A DNA stretch of 64,000 nucleotides from Klebsiella oxytoca NBRC 105695 (GCF_001598695.1 NZ_BCZK01000016.1:1-64000), one strand, 5' to 3'. Positions 53,531 to 63,132 are shown, counted from the stretch's first letter. Notes: a model not told the origin generated them from the letters alone. A program made the numbers and translations.

Positions 53531-53655
53531 TGCGTCTCTTCTGGCCACCAGAGAAGAGTAAGACCTTAATCACCGGGAACCTGCTGCACTCTCCCCCCTT
53601 TGTGACAATACATCACCTGCATGAACAACAACAATGGCCAGATACGGGTCAGGTT

Positions 53656-54045
53656 TTACCGTATCTGCTGGCCCAGATCGTGCTGCCCCGACGGCAGCCC
53701 CGGTACTGCACGTGGAAAGTCGTTTGGGCAGCGTTTTATGGCGCAGAGCGCCTGGTAACGGCAGGAGTCTGCCGTCGTGGCGGTAGAATGATAAGGACAG
53801 GAAGGCCGCTCCCGCAGCTTCTCCCACTGCGCTTCATCGTATCGCGTGATGTTATAAACTTTTACCGCATGATATTGCTCGTTGATTAACACGCTCGATG
53901 AGTAGAGTTTTATCGACTCTCCCGGCAGTAATAAAATGTCGGCATCATACCACAGAATAAACTTTAAAAACCGCAGGCTGGAAATTGAGGAAAAAGCTAC
54001 CCCGGAATGCGGGCAGACAAGAGTATTATGAATAGTCCATTTCAT
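53656..54045 (-). CDS. Hypothetical protein of unknown family
   Basis: This 129-aa reading frame has a plausible but unrecognised protein sequence. The N-terminal half is hydrophobic and aromatic (LRFLKFILWYDADILLLPGE), and the C-terminal half is Cys-rich (PSCPYH, ADSCRYQALCAIKRCP). There is no clear signal peptide. The ATG lies after AGGATAGAAA. The overlapping plus-strand frame (53527-53889) is less protein-like. The last 20 residues are of lower quality, so it could be truncated or partly spurious. Confidence 0.5.
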   Translation of the reverse strand: MKWTIHNTLVCPHSGVAFSSISSLRFLKFILWYDADILLLPGESIKLYSSSVLINEQYHAVKVYNITRYDEAQWEKLRERPSCPYHSTATTADSCRYQALCAIKRCPNDFPRAVPGLPSGQHDLGQQIR

Positions 54046-54365
54046 TTTCTATCCTTGCGTGCATTGCTGATTAATGACTCTATATATTGATAGCATTCAT
54101 CATAGATAACCGCAAGGCGATCGATTAATAATGTGATATCAGACAATACTCAAAGCGCTTTATACTCACTAAGATGTAGCGTGAATATTGCATTATAACA
54201 ATGAATGGTTAGCCATAATAATCAACGATAGCGCCAGCAATGAACATACATAAATAAGTATATATTGACAATAAATTACAGGCTACCAAAAGCGGTAGCC
54301 TGTAATATTACACCGGGAGTGAGTCAAAAATATCTAAGCGATTGTGCGCATATTAAACGCGGGCA
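54046..54365. other. A/T-rich non-coding region downstream of bamK
   Basis: No gene is seen in this 320-bp stretch. It is A/T rich, and the bamK terminator is near its right end. Confidence 0.5.
54280..54304 (-). terminator. Terminator of bamK
   Basis: ACAGGCTACC and GGTAGCCTGT form a 10-bp stem with an AAAAGC-type loop. On the minus strand it is followed by AATTTATTGTC. It lies about 60 bp after the bamK stop. Confidence 0.65.
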
Positions 54366-56789
54366 TCACCAGGTTTTACCAATATTAAACTGGAACTGCT
54401 CAGCTTTATCTCCATCGTATTTTTTAAATGGCTCAGCCCAGGAAAACACCAGCGGGCCTAACGGCGACATCCACTGCACCGCAATCCCGGCAGACATACG
54501 GATATGCGAAGGGTCGCCATAGTCCGGGATCCCTGCCGCCAGCGTCTGACCGGTATTTTGCCAGGTGGTACTCCATACCGTACCGGCATCGAGGAATAGC
54601 GACGTTCGCAGGCTGTCGGCATATTTGTCATTCACAAACGGCGTCGGCACAATAAATTCGCTGTTCAGGACCGCCATCGCGTTACCGCCAACCGCATCGG
54701 ATGAAGAATCCAGCGGACAGGTGCTGTAGCTGCTTTCAGAACCATTACAACGATAATACGCTGCTTTTGGGCCAATCGTATTGGACGAAAATCCGCGAAC
54801 CGACGACGATCCACCGGCATAAAAGTTATCGTAAAACGGCACCGATTTGCCGTTCAGCCCATCGGCATAGCCCGCACGCAGGTGCTCCATCCACACCCAG
54901 CTTTTGTTCTCGGTCAGCGGCATATACTGGGTGGTATCGAAAGTCACTTTGTAATAGCTGTTATCCGAACCGGGTACGGTAACCTTGGCGGTCAGGCTGC
55001 TTTTATTCCCCGCCCGGGGGAAGAAACCGCGATCCAGATTGTTATAGCTCCAGCCAACGCTGGCAAAATAGTCATTGGCGCTATAGGTCGCACCGCTATC
55101 GCCATCTTTGGTGACAACGTCAGGATAGATGCCCCGCGAGTTAAGATAGCTCCAGGTGGTGAGCTCCGGGTCCATATTGGTCAGGCGGTTATGGACATAG
55201 TCCAGGCCCAGGTTAAGAGCGTTATTCTCGCTAATCGGGAATCCCAGCGTACTGCCGACGCCGTAGCTTTGCTGGTTGTAACTCCCGGAATCGGCATCCG
55301 AGGCGTCGTAGCTGTTGTAAAAGATTTTACCGCCGAGGCTAACGCCATCCACGGTGAAGTAAGGGTTTGTCGCTCCCAGCTCAAGATAGGACTGGTAACT
55401 GTTGCGCGTGCCGTTGAAGCTGACGCTATTACCGGTTCCCAGCCAGTTATCCTGGGTGACGCCGAGCTGGTAGCTCACGCCGCTATCGGTGCCGAAGCCC
55501 AGACCCACGTTAAAGGAACCGGTATTGCGCTCCTTCACCTTATAGACCACGTCCACCTGATCCTGGCTACCGCTTACCGGTACGATCTGCTTGTCGACGG
55601 TTTCGAAAAATCCTGTACGATCCAGCCGCGTTTTTCCCTGCTCGACCTTCTCATCATTCAACCACGCACCTTCCATCTGGCGCATTTCGCGACGTAGCAC
55701 CGCATCACGGGAAGTATCGTTACCCTGAAAGCGAATCTGGCGTACCGAATAACGGCGTCCGGCATCGACACTGATATGCAAAATGACGCTTTTTTCCGCA
55801 TCATTAATATCCGATGTGGTGTTCACCTGCGGCCAGGCATAGCCGTATTTTCCCAGCAGCGTCTTAATACTGTTCTCGACTGCCGTGATTTCCGCACCGC
55901 TATACCATTTCCCCGCTAAAGGCTTCACCAGCGCCTCAATTTCCTGATTATGCTGCGCCATATCGCCGGTCACCATCGTACTGGCGACTTTATAACGAGC
56001 ACCTTCGGCAATATTAATGGTGATATATAGCGATTTTTTATCCGGCGTAATACTCACCTGGCTTGAATTTATGCTAAAACGCGCATAGCCGCGATCGAGA
56101 TAATAGCTACGAAGGGTTTCAAGATCCGCCGCCATCTTTTGCTTTTGATATTTCTTATCGCCAATCACGTTCCACCACGGAACGCTGTCACGTAGCTGCA
56201 GCTGATCCAATAATGTTTCTTCACTAAAAGCCTTGTTGCCAATAATATTTATTTGCGCAATTTTCGCCGAGACCCCCTCCTGAAAGACAAACTTTAAATC
56301 AACGCGGTTACGCGGCAGCGGGGTGACGACGGCATGAACCTGAGCGCTGTATTTTCCTGTACTGTAATAGAAATCCTGTAATCCTTTTTCTATTTCCGTA
56401 AGGGTATTGCGATCCAGCGCGCTGCCTTCTTCAATGCCGCTGGCGGCCAGGTTCTCTTTCAGGGCATCGTCCTTAACGGATTTATTGCCGGAAAAACTGA
56501 TTTTAGCGATGGTAGGCCGCTCTTTTACCTGTACTACCAGCGTGCTGCCATCGCGCAGGATCTGTACGTTGTCAAAATTGCCGCTGGCATACAGGGCGCG
56601 GACCGAGTCGCTGATATCCTCATTAGAAACCTCTTCTCCTGTATGAACAGGCATGCTCAGTAGCGCGGCGCCGACAGTAACGCGCTGTAGACCCTCGAAA
56701 CGAATGTCATCAACCGTATATGAAGTTGATGCATAGAGCGTTAAAGGGGAAATCAATAGACCGGCGATGATACTCGTTTTTTTTAGCAT
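54366..56789 (-). CDS. bamK: BamA paralogue BamK (Omp85 family)
   Basis: This 807-aa outer-membrane protein is a full-length BamA-type Omp85: signal peptide (1-20), five POTRA domains (about 21-420) and a 16-strand beta barrel. The barrel keeps the loop-6 motif VRGF ([14 protein letters not shown]) and the C-terminal FQFNIGKTW. It is close to E. coli BamA (810) but not the true bamA, which lies near lpxD and skp. A second BamA called BamK is described in Klebsiella and can support outer-membrane protein assembly. Extracellular loop 6 has its own Cys pair ([14 protein letters not shown]). Start 56789 gives a normal signal; no strong SD is seen. Confidence 0.9.
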   Translation of the reverse strand: MLKKTSIIAGLLISPLTLYASTSYTVDDIRFEGLQRVTVGAALLSMPVHTGEEVSNEDISDSVRALYASGNFDNVQILRDGSTLVVQVKERPTIAKISFSGNKSVKDDALKENLAASGIEEGSALDRNTLTEIEKGLQDFYYSTGKYSAQVHAVVTPLPRNRVDLKFVFQEGVSAKIAQINIIGNKAFSEETLLDQLQLRDSVPWWNVIGDKKYQKQKMAADLETLRSYYLDRGYARFSINSSQVSITPDKKSLYITINIAEGARYKVASTMVTGDMAQHNQEIEALVKPLAGKWYSGAEITAVENSIKTLLGKYGYAWPQVNTTSDINDAEKSVILHISVDAGRRYSVRQIRFQGNDTSRDAVLRREMRQMEGAWLNDEKVEQGKTRLDRTGFFETVDKQIVPVSGSQDQVDVVYKVKERNTGSFNVGLGFGTDSGVSYQLGVTQDNWLGTGNSVSFNGTRNSYQSYLELGATNPYFTVDGVSLGGKIFYNSYDASDADSGSYNQQSYGVGSTLGFPISENNALNLGLDYVHNRLTNMDPELTTWSYLNSRGIYPDVVTKDGDSGATYSANDYFASVGWSYNNLDRGFFPRAGNKSSLTAKVTVPGSDNSYYKVTFDTTQYMPLTENKSWVWMEHLRAGYADGLNGKSVPFYDNFYAGGSSSVRGFSSNTIGPKAAYYRCNGSESSYSTCPLDSSSDAVGGNAMAVLNSEFIVPTPFVNDKYADSLRTSLFLDAGTVWSTTWQNTGQTLAAGIPDYGDPSHIRMSAGIAVQWMSPLGPLVFSWAEPFKKYDGDKAEQFQFNIGKTW

Positions 56790-57234
56790 GAAGGTGTCGT
56801 CTAGAAGATATTTAGCAATAGCAGATACCTGCCGGGAATAATGCTGTTCATTGCACCAGACAGTTGCTGACGCAATCTTAAATAACCTGAACGAGGCGCA
56901 GAATTGCACGCAATTATGACGAGAAAATGGAGAAAATATGGATACGAGAGAATATTGAAAAAAATATTTTTCTACGGAACCTTCCCTCTTGAGCCTGGTC
57001 AGATAAGCATTTCCTCATAACATCGAAACTCTATAGTTTTTGTTTTTTTAACTAAAAAAACAAAAAGCCCCCTTTCTCATTGGTTGAAAGGGGGAAAAGA
57101 TCTTGTTAGGAATGATGCTCTCTGGAATAAACCAGGAACAGGGAGAAATTAACGCATAATCCCGTAGATAAAATGAAGAGATATTGAATAAATTATGCAG
57201 TCAGATTTCTATAGTAATGAAATGGGTAGACATT
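56790..57234. other. bamK-araC divergent region
   Basis: This 445-bp gap between bamK and the AraC-type gene has no gene. It contains AAAAAGCCCCCTTTCTCATTGGTTGAAAGGGGGAAAAGA (57063-57101), an imperfect hairpin with a CCCCCTTTC / GAAAGGGGG stem that could be a terminator or attenuator for either direction. Otherwise it is A/T rich. Confidence 0.5.
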
Positions 57235-57582
57235 ATGCCGCGAAATGAAATTCAGCGTTCAGTGCTTAACGAACTGGTGCAATGGATAAAAAACAATCTT
57301 GCAAAGAAGCTCACAATGCAGGCGCTAAGCCGCTTTTCCGGCTACTCCGAATGGCATCTCTTTCGCCTGTTTCGCCACTATTTTAATATGTCGCCGATGG
57401 CGTATATCCGCCAGCAGCGAATGCAACTATCCCTTAATTTATTGCAGATCAACCCGCCTTTCCGCATCGTTGATATTTGTCTGATGGCTGGTTATGAAGA
57501 TATCAGCGCCTTTAACCGAACCTTTAAAAGGTATTATACGATGACACCAACACAGTTTCGCAGAAGCCTGAACCTGACCTGA
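57235..57582 (+). CDS. AraC-family regulator of MarA/SoxS type
   Basis: This 115-aa protein is little more than a two-HTH AraC DNA-binding domain (LTMQALSRFSGYSEWHLFRLFRHYF and IVDICLMAGYEDISAFNRTFKRYY), the size of MarA, SoxS and RamA. There is no effector domain, so it is probably controlled by its own synthesis. ATG 57235 has GGTAG 8 nt upstream; upstream ATGs at 57184 and 57217 lack a good site. It is divergent from bamK and may regulate it or the FepA-like gene. It is not one of the known E. coli members. Confidence 0.82.
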   Translation: MPRNEIQRSVLNELVQWIKNNLAKKLTMQALSRFSGYSEWHLFRLFRHYFNMSPMAYIRQQRMQLSLNLLQINPPFRIVDICLMAGYEDISAFNRTFKRYYTMTPTQFRRSLNLT

Positions 57583-57807
57583 TAGAGGCTCCCCCTCCTC
57601 CGCATTGCTGCGGTTGGGAATGGAAGGGGGAAGAGGAACTACTTTAGAATGGAAATGGCAGGATGCCACCGTTAACCGTTTCCGGGATCAAGCAGATCCG
57701 ATTAACAGGATTCATTGTAGGCTGCTAAGTTGAATTAATTGTGTAGAGGCCGTGGAGATTTTGTCATAATTTATATCACTGGTTTTTCCCGGCATAAAAA
57801 ATAACAA

Positions 57808-57831
57808 GCCGGAATAGTTCATTATTCCGGC
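57808..57831 (-). terminator. Terminator of the FepA-like gene
   Basis: GCCGGAATA and TATTCCGGC form a stem (10 bp with flanking pairs), followed on the minus strand by TTGTTATTTTTTATG. It lies 19 bp after the stop. Confidence 0.8.
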
Positions 57832-57849
57832 GGGTGTTTGAATCGTTAA

Positions 57850-60111
57850 TCAGAAATGCGTATTCACGCTGACATAAAACGTCCGCCCCGATTCATTATA
57901 AGTTTCCGCACCTGCACCATACAGATAAGCGCCGGTCGTCGAATTTCCCGTCGTCTGCGCGTTACCAGCACGGTAGTGGCGAATATCGAACAGGTTGTCC
58001 ACTCCGCTGGTCAGGCTCAGGTTTTTATTCACATCCCAGGTCGCGCTAAGACCGACAATGCTGTACGGGCTCACTTCGTTCAGCTCGCTGCCGGAAACAG
58101 ACTCGCCTTTATAATTGAAGCGTTTAGGTTTCTGGCGGCCATACCAGGTGAACGTGCTCTGAAGCGAAAGATCGTCGCGTGCCTGCCAGCTCAGGGTAGA
58201 GTTCAGCGTAAACTGCGGGATCACCGACAGGCGATCGCCGGTGGTCTTATTCTTACTCTGCAGCATCCACGTCAGGTTGTTGCTCCAGTTGACCGTTTCG
58301 CTTACCGGGAGATTCAGCGAGCCCTCCAGCCCTTCAACCAGCGCCTTCGGTACGTTTTCCCATTGGTAAATATTGGTGGTGCCGTTGCTGGCCGTCCCCA
58401 CCGCCGAGTAGCCCGATTCAATCTTGTTATGGTAATCGTTACGGAAGTAAGTCAGCCCGGCCTGATAGCCATTGTGCTTATACTCAAGGCCAATCTCTTT
58501 ATTGACGCTGGTTTCCGCCTTCAGATCGCTATTCCCCATCAGGTAACAGGCTGAGCTGCTGGCATAGCAACCCTGGCCGTTGCTGTAGAGGATATAGTTC
58601 GGGTTAAGCTGATAAAGGTTCGGCGCTTTATAGGCGCGGGCGATCCCCAGCTTCAGCGTCCAGTCATCCGCCAGCCCCTGCGAGAGATTCAGCGATGGGC
58701 TCCAGTTATTACCGACGATGCTGTGATGATCGAAGCGCAGAGCGGGCGTCAGCATAGTGCTATCGGTCAGCGCGATATTGTCTTCGGTAAACAGCGAGAA
58801 GATCTCGGCGCTGGAATAAGGACTACGACCGGTTGCCGAAACGCCGTCAATGGAGCCATAAGAGAGTGACTGGGTAGTCGACACGCCATCCTTCATCCGC
58901 TGCTGGTTCCACTCGGTACCCAGCGTCAGATTCTGCTCAAATCCCAGGGTAAACGGAATATTGACCTCGCTGTGCAGCAGCACATCCGACAGGTCGATAT
59001 CGGAGAATTCGCTGCTGGAGAAGATCCCTTCCGTTCCGCCCGCCAGCCCCTCGTTCATGCGCGAGTTACGGGTGTGCTCATACTGCGCCCAGGTATTGCT
59101 GGTCACGCCGTTATCCCAGCCGCCGGTCCACGTCACGCCGTAAGTCTGACGATAGAGACGGTTAGTCTCTTTACCGTACATACTTTTCACCAACGTGCTG
59201 GTGTTAGTATTCTGGGTATCCCCTGCATACAGGTTGCCCTGGCGGCTGTAGCCGGTTTCAAACTCCAGCGCCTGCATTGGCGCAAACTCCCAGCGCAGCT
59301 TGCCGTGAATATCTTTATTCACTACCCCTTCGCGTCCTGCAGGATACGATCCCGCATAGCTACCGGTTCGCGCTGCTTCATGACCGGAATTAATATCCTG
59401 GGCATCGGCCTGCGTTTTGCTCAGATTTCCCCATAAATTAAAGCTGACCTCATCCGATAGCGGGCCGTTGAGGCTAAAGTTTGTCCGTTTCGTCGCGCCC
59501 TCTTTACGGTGCTGAGGCGCGTTCATATAGGTATTCCATGAACCATGCCACTCGCTGGTGGCCGGTTTAGTGACGATATTGACCACTCCGCCCATCGCGC
59601 CGTTACCGTAGCGGGCCGCAGCAGGGCCGCGAATGACGTCGATATGGTCGATCATTTCCGCCGGCACCCAGCTGGTATCACCGCGGGTATCGCGGTCGCC
59701 GCGCCAGCCATAGCGCACGGAATTACGGCTGGTCACCGGTTTACCATCCACCAGAATCAGGGTGTTCTCCGGCCCCATGCCGCGGATATCGACCTGGCGG
59801 TTATTGCCGCGCTGCCCGCTGGTAGAGTTACCGGTAAGGTTGACGCCGGGCTGGGTACGAATCAGCTCGGAGACATCGCGCGCGGGCGGATGTTTACGGA
59901 TTTCTTCGGCGGTGATGGTGGATACTCCGGGGGCTTGCAGCGTTTGCGCCGCCGCGGTGACCACCATGGTTTCATCGTCATTTACCGCAGTCGTTTCAGA
60001 TTTCTTCGTATCGTCTGGAGTCGTGCCATCAGCGGCCTGCGCTGGCAGCATCCCTCCCCAGATGGCCATCGGGATCAGCGCGGCCAGCGAGTAGTGTGAA
60101 CTGTGTTTCAT
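57850..60111 (-). CDS. TonB-dependent catecholate siderophore receptor, FepA paralogue
   Basis: This 753-aa outer-membrane receptor has a signal peptide (1-26, ending AQA), a TonB box (DETMVVTAA, about 46-54), a plug domain and a 22-strand barrel ending in VNTHF. It closely follows E. coli FepA: GVNLTGNSTSGQRGNNRQ, GMGPENTLILVDGKPV, WRGDRDTRGDTSWVP, RAYKAPNLYQ and the CYASSSACYL Cys pair are kept. It is not the ent-linked fepA but a second copy, as Klebsiella genomes often carry. A Fur-box-like sequence lies upstream at 60378. Confidence 0.92.
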   Translation of the reverse strand: MKHSSHYSLAALIPMAIWGGMLPAQAADGTTPDDTKKSETTAVNDDETMVVTAAAQTLQAPGVSTITAEEIRKHPPARDVSELIRTQPGVNLTGNSTSGQRGNNRQVDIRGMGPENTLILVDGKPVTSRNSVRYGWRGDRDTRGDTSWVPAEMIDHIDVIRGPAAARYGNGAMGGVVNIVTKPATSEWHGSWNTYMNAPQHRKEGATKRTNFSLNGPLSDEVSFNLWGNLSKTQADAQDINSGHEAARTGSYAGSYPAGREGVVNKDIHGKLRWEFAPMQALEFETGYSRQGNLYAGDTQNTNTSTLVKSMYGKETNRLYRQTYGVTWTGGWDNGVTSNTWAQYEHTRNSRMNEGLAGGTEGIFSSSEFSDIDLSDVLLHSEVNIPFTLGFEQNLTLGTEWNQQRMKDGVSTTQSLSYGSIDGVSATGRSPYSSAEIFSLFTEDNIALTDSTMLTPALRFDHHSIVGNNWSPSLNLSQGLADDWTLKLGIARAYKAPNLYQLNPNYILYSNGQGCYASSSACYLMGNSDLKAETSVNKEIGLEYKHNGYQAGLTYFRNDYHNKIESGYSAVGTASNGTTNIYQWENVPKALVEGLEGSLNLPVSETVNWSNNLTWMLQSKNKTTGDRLSVIPQFTLNSTLSWQARDDLSLQSTFTWYGRQKPKRFNYKGESVSGSELNEVSPYSIVGLSATWDVNKNLSLTSGVDNLFDIRHYRAGNAQTTGNSTTGAYLYGAGAETYNESGRTFYVSVNTHF

Positions 60112-60714
60112 GGAATATGCCCTGTTTTCTTTTTTGCTGTCGGGGCACGCCTTCTTCTTCCGTCAGATAAACAACGGCAATGACTTCCCTGCATAGAGCA
60201 ACATCTCTTTTTGGCGTAGTCAGGCCCTCCCGCTTAAATAGCGAGATAGCAATCATAATGGGTGGCCAAAATAGATTTATTACTCTGGCAAAAACGAAGA
60301 AATAAACGCACCACGCTATTCTTTGATAGCCTTTGCCGAACAGCAGTAATAGGATTATTGTGCCACACAACGTTATTAGAAATGAGATTCATTATCAAGT
60401 CGATAATTATTTATCGTATGAATGTTTTTTGTTAATGCAATAAAAACAAAAAGATAGAAATGGTAAAAGTGCATTTAGAGGAAAGCGAAATTAAAAAAAT
60501 GAATAATATCCACATTAAAAAAACATAATTCAATCATATTGCCTCCACAATTAATTAGAGATTTATAGTTTTATAATCTCGCCAAAAATACCGAGCATGC
60601 TAATTAATAAAATAATTAAAATAACCGGCTAACCGACTCTCAAACTTGTTCGCGGACATGCTAACGGCCAGAAATTGACTAAAATAAGACCATCCCCCTG
60701 CGGAGCACCGCGCC
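60112..60714. other. Long leader and divergent region between the FepA-like and MltF-like genes
   Basis: This 603-bp gap has no convincing gene. The half next to the FepA-like gene (60112-60370) could be an untranslated leader. A 113-codon minus-strand frame crosses it and the receptor start but has no protein-like features beyond a hydrophobic start. The rest is very A/T rich. The Fur-like site lies between the two halves. Confidence 0.5.
60378..60396. promoter_or_regulatory. Fur box of the FepA-like gene
   Basis: AGAAATGAGATTCATTATC matches 14 of 19 positions of the Fur consensus (GATAATGATAATCATTATC). It lies 267 bp upstream of the receptor start, which implies a leader of more than 200 nt if the promoter is here. 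Confidence 0.65.
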
Positions 60715-62355
60715 ATGAACACTTCGTCGTTCTATCGATACCTTATCGGCTGGCTGGCATGCTTTGCCGCGCTGCTGTGCCTCACATCCGGTTACGCGGC
60801 TACAGAGAACAAACTATCAGAACCAGCGGAACGCGACGCCCTGGAAGTCAACGTTGACGATATGCTACAGCCATGGAGGGGAGATTTACCGGGTATGCTC
60901 GACCGGCGAACCATTCGCGTATTAACCCCCTTCAGCAAAACTTTTTTCTTTATCAATAAAGGCACCCAGCGCGGCGCGACTCACGATATATTTATGGAGT
61001 TTGAACGCAGTCTCAATCAAAGCCTGGCGAAAGAGAAAAAGCTCAAGCATCGTCACCTTAAAGTGCGGATCATCTTTGTTCCGGTGGCCCGTGACCAGCT
61101 CGTCAGCGCGCTTAACGCAGGTAAAGGGGATATTATTGCCGCCAACCTGACGATCACGCCTGAGCGTCAGCAGGAGATGACCTTTACTGCGCCGCTCTAT
61201 TCTCACGTTCAGGAGCTGCTTCTTTCTGGTCCCGGCTCTCCCAAAGTGGACGATCTACAGCAGCTTTCTGGTAAAACGGTCTTTGTCCGCACCTCATCCA
61301 GCTATTACGCGAGCCTGGTCGCGCTCAACGCACGCTTTGCGCAGCAATCGCTGCCCCCCATCACCATCGAACCGGCGCCCGAAGCGCTGGAAGATGAGGA
61401 TCTGATAGAGATGCTCAGCGCGGGCCTGATCCCATTGATCGTGGTCGACCGCCACAAGGCCCTGTTCTGGAAACAGGTCTTCCCCAGGATTCAGGTTCAT
61501 CAGAACATTGTTCTGCGCGACGAAGGTAATATCGGTTGGGCGGTACGTAACAATAGCCCGCAGCTGCTGGCCCTGCTTAATGCGTTCATCAACAAGAATC
61601 GCCAGGGCAGCAGGCTGGGTAATACGATACTGCTGCGCTACCTGAAGGATGCCAGCTACGTTAAAAACGCGGCGGGGCAAAAAGAACGGCGTAAATTTCT
61701 GGCCATGGTGGAGATCTTTCGCAAATATGGCGATCGCTACGATGTTGACTGGCTGCTGATGGCCGCTCAGGGGTATCAGGAATCGCGGCTTAATCAGTCG
61801 GTGCGTAGCCACGTCGGCGCCATTGGCGTTATGCAGGTCATGCCGAGCACCGGTAAGGAGCTCAACGTCGGCGATATTAAGCAGCTCGACCCCAATATTC
61901 ATGCGGGGGTGAAATACATGCGCTGGATGATAGACCGCTACTATGGCGATGAACCAATGACCCAGCTTGATAAGGCGCTGTTCTCGTTCGCCTCTTATAA
62001 CGCGGGCCCCGGGCGCATTGCCCGGCTACGGGCGGATACTAAAAGGCGCGGTTTTGACCCGAACGTGTGGTTTGGCAACGTTGAGTATCTGGCCGCCGAG
62101 AAAATCGGCTCCGAGACCGTAAGCTATGTCAGCAATATCTATAAGTACTACATTGCTTATCGGCTGATCGTGGATGAAATGGCGCGTAAGCAGCAGGCGA
62201 CGGCGGCTTCTAAAAATCAGGTCGCGTCGGCAGTAAATCCGACAGCCACACCTGCCACACTTGCCACACCTGCCACACCTGCCACACCTGCCACACCTGC
62301 CACACCTGCCACACCTGCCACACCTGCCACACCTGCCACACCTGCCACACAGTGA
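60715..62355 (+). CDS. MltF-like lytic transglycosylase with solute-binding domain
   Basis: This 546-aa envelope protein has an N-terminal signal or anchor (residues 10-28), a type-3 extracellular solute-binding domain (about 60-310) and a C-terminal SLT lysozyme-like domain. The catalytic Glu is in QGYQESRLNQS, followed by GAIGVMQVMPST and FASYNAGPGRI. This is the MltF domain order, but sequence differs from E. coli MltF, so it is a family member rather than the orthologue. It would cut peptidoglycan between MurNAc and GlcNAc. It ends with about 35 residues of Pro-Ala-Thr repeats. Confidence 0.85.
   Translation: MNTSSFYRYLIGWLACFAALLCLTSGYAATENKLSEPAERDALEVNVDDMLQPWRGDLPGMLDRRTIRVLTPFSKTFFFINKGTQRGATHDIFMEFERSLNQSLAKEKKLKHRHLKVRIIFVPVARDQLVSALNAGKGDIIAANLTITPERQQEMTFTAPLYSHVQELLLSGPGSPKVDDLQQLSGKTVFVRTSSSYYASLVALNARFAQQSLPPITIEPAPEALEDEDLIEMLSAGLIPLIVVDRHKALFWKQVFPRIQVHQNIVLRDEGNIGWAVRNNSPQLLALLNAFINKNRQGSRLGNTILLRYLKDASYVKNAAGQKERRKFLAMVEIFRKYGDRYDVDWLLMAAQGYQESRLNQSVRSHVGAIGVMQVMPSTGKELNVGDIKQLDPNIHAGVKYMRWMIDRYYGDEPMTQLDKALFSFASYNAGPGRIARLRADTKRRGFDPNVWFGNVEYLAAEKIGSETVSYVSNIYKYYIAYRLIVDEMARKQQATAASKNQVASAVNPTATPATLATPATPATPATPATPATPATPATPATPATQ
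62251..62349 (+). repeat. 9-bp minisatellite encoding (Pro-Ala-Thr)n
   Basis: Eleven units of CCTGCCACA lie head to tail inside the MltF-like gene; the second unit is CTTGCCACA (Leu-Ala-Thr). A related ACAGCCACA precedes them. Each unit adds one PAT tripeptide, so unit number can change without breaking the reading frame. The stop follows one codon later. Confidence 0.95.
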
Positions 62356-62386
62356 ATTAATGCAGATAAGCTGCGTCAGAAAATAG

Positions 62387-62411
62387 AAAAAGCCCCAAAC
62401 AGGGGCTTTTT
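62387..62411. terminator. Bidirectional terminator between the MltF-like gene and ssb
   Basis: AAAAAGCCCC and GGGGCTTTTT form a 10-bp symmetric stem with an AAACA loop between two convergent genes. T runs exist on both strands. Confidence 0.88.
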
Positions 62412-62441
62412 CAGAGAGGGCTTTACGACGCTAACGCTTCG

Positions 62442-62969
62442 TTAGAACGGAATATCGTCGTCAAAGTCCATCGGCGGCTCATTGGAAGGCGCTGCCGGAG
62501 CCTGCTGCTGCGGACGCGACTGCGCGCCGCCGCTGAACTGGTTTCCGCCCTGCGGCTGCTGAGGCTGTCCCCAACCGCCCTGCTGCTGACCACCGCCTGC
62601 CGGGGCGCCCGCGCCCTGCTGACGACCGCCGAGCATTTGCATCGTGCCGCCAACGTTGACTACAACCTCGGTGGTGTATTTTTCCTGACCGGATTGGTCA
62701 GTCCATTTACGGGTGCGCAGCTGGCCTTCAATATAGACCTGAGAACCTTTGCGCAGATATTCGCCGGCCACTTCCGCCAGTTTGCCGAACAGCACAACGC
62801 GGTGCCATTCAGTCTGCTCTTTCATCTCACCGGTCGCTTTATCACGCCAGGATTCGGAAGTAGCCAGCGTAATGTTGGCAACTGCGCCACCACTCGGCAT
62901 GTAGCGTACTTCCGGGTCCTGGCCCAGATTACCGACGAGAATCACCTTGTTTACGCCTCTGCTGGCCAT
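62442..62969 (-). CDS. ssb: Single-stranded DNA-binding protein Ssb
   Basis: This 175-aa protein has an N-terminal OB fold (1-110, identical in motif to E. coli: [20 protein letters not shown]) and a Gly/Pro/Gln-rich linker (about 113-165). The acidic tip MDFDDDIPF recruits repair and replication proteins. Length is near E. coli (178); the linker differs slightly. It is divergent from uvrA, and both share the LexA-controlled region. Confidence 0.97.
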   Translation of the reverse strand: MASRGVNKVILVGNLGQDPEVRYMPSGGAVANITLATSESWRDKATGEMKEQTEWHRVVLFGKLAEVAGEYLRKGSQVYIEGQLRTRKWTDQSGQEKYTTEVVVNVGGTMQMLGGRQQGAGAPAGGGQQQGGWGQPQQPQGGNQFSGGAQSRPQQQAPAAPSNEPPMDFDDDIPF

Positions 62970-63116
62970 GTTTGTGTCTCCTGAATGCGTTTCTTAATAG
63001 TGTAAACGCGCGAGTGTACCATTTCCAGGTGCTATGTTGATAGCTGGGAAGTATGTTCCAGAGAACTCTCGCGGTACGACATTTTTGCATACCTCGCCGG
63101 AAAATGCATTCCAATA

Positions 63117-63132
63117 CTGTATATTCAAACAG
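63117..63132. promoter_or_regulatory. LexA (SOS) box between ssb and uvrA
   Basis: CTGTATATTCAAACAG has the invariant CTGT-N8-ACAG of LexA boxes. In E. coli the same place holds the SOS box that controls uvrA and one ssb promoter. Confidence 0.92.

Noticed and set aside
53527-53889. Plus-strand 120-codon frame overlapping the orphan gene
   Set aside because: It starts inside a REP element and has no credible protein features; the minus-strand frame has the better ribosome binding site and composition.
60029-60370. 113-codon minus-strand frame before the FepA-like gene as a leader protein
   Set aside because: Its second half is read from the receptor signal-peptide region in another frame and shows no conserved look; a non-coding leader is more likely.
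62251-62349. Phase-variable frameshift repeat
   Set aside because: The unit is 9 bp, so copy-number change alters length but not frame.
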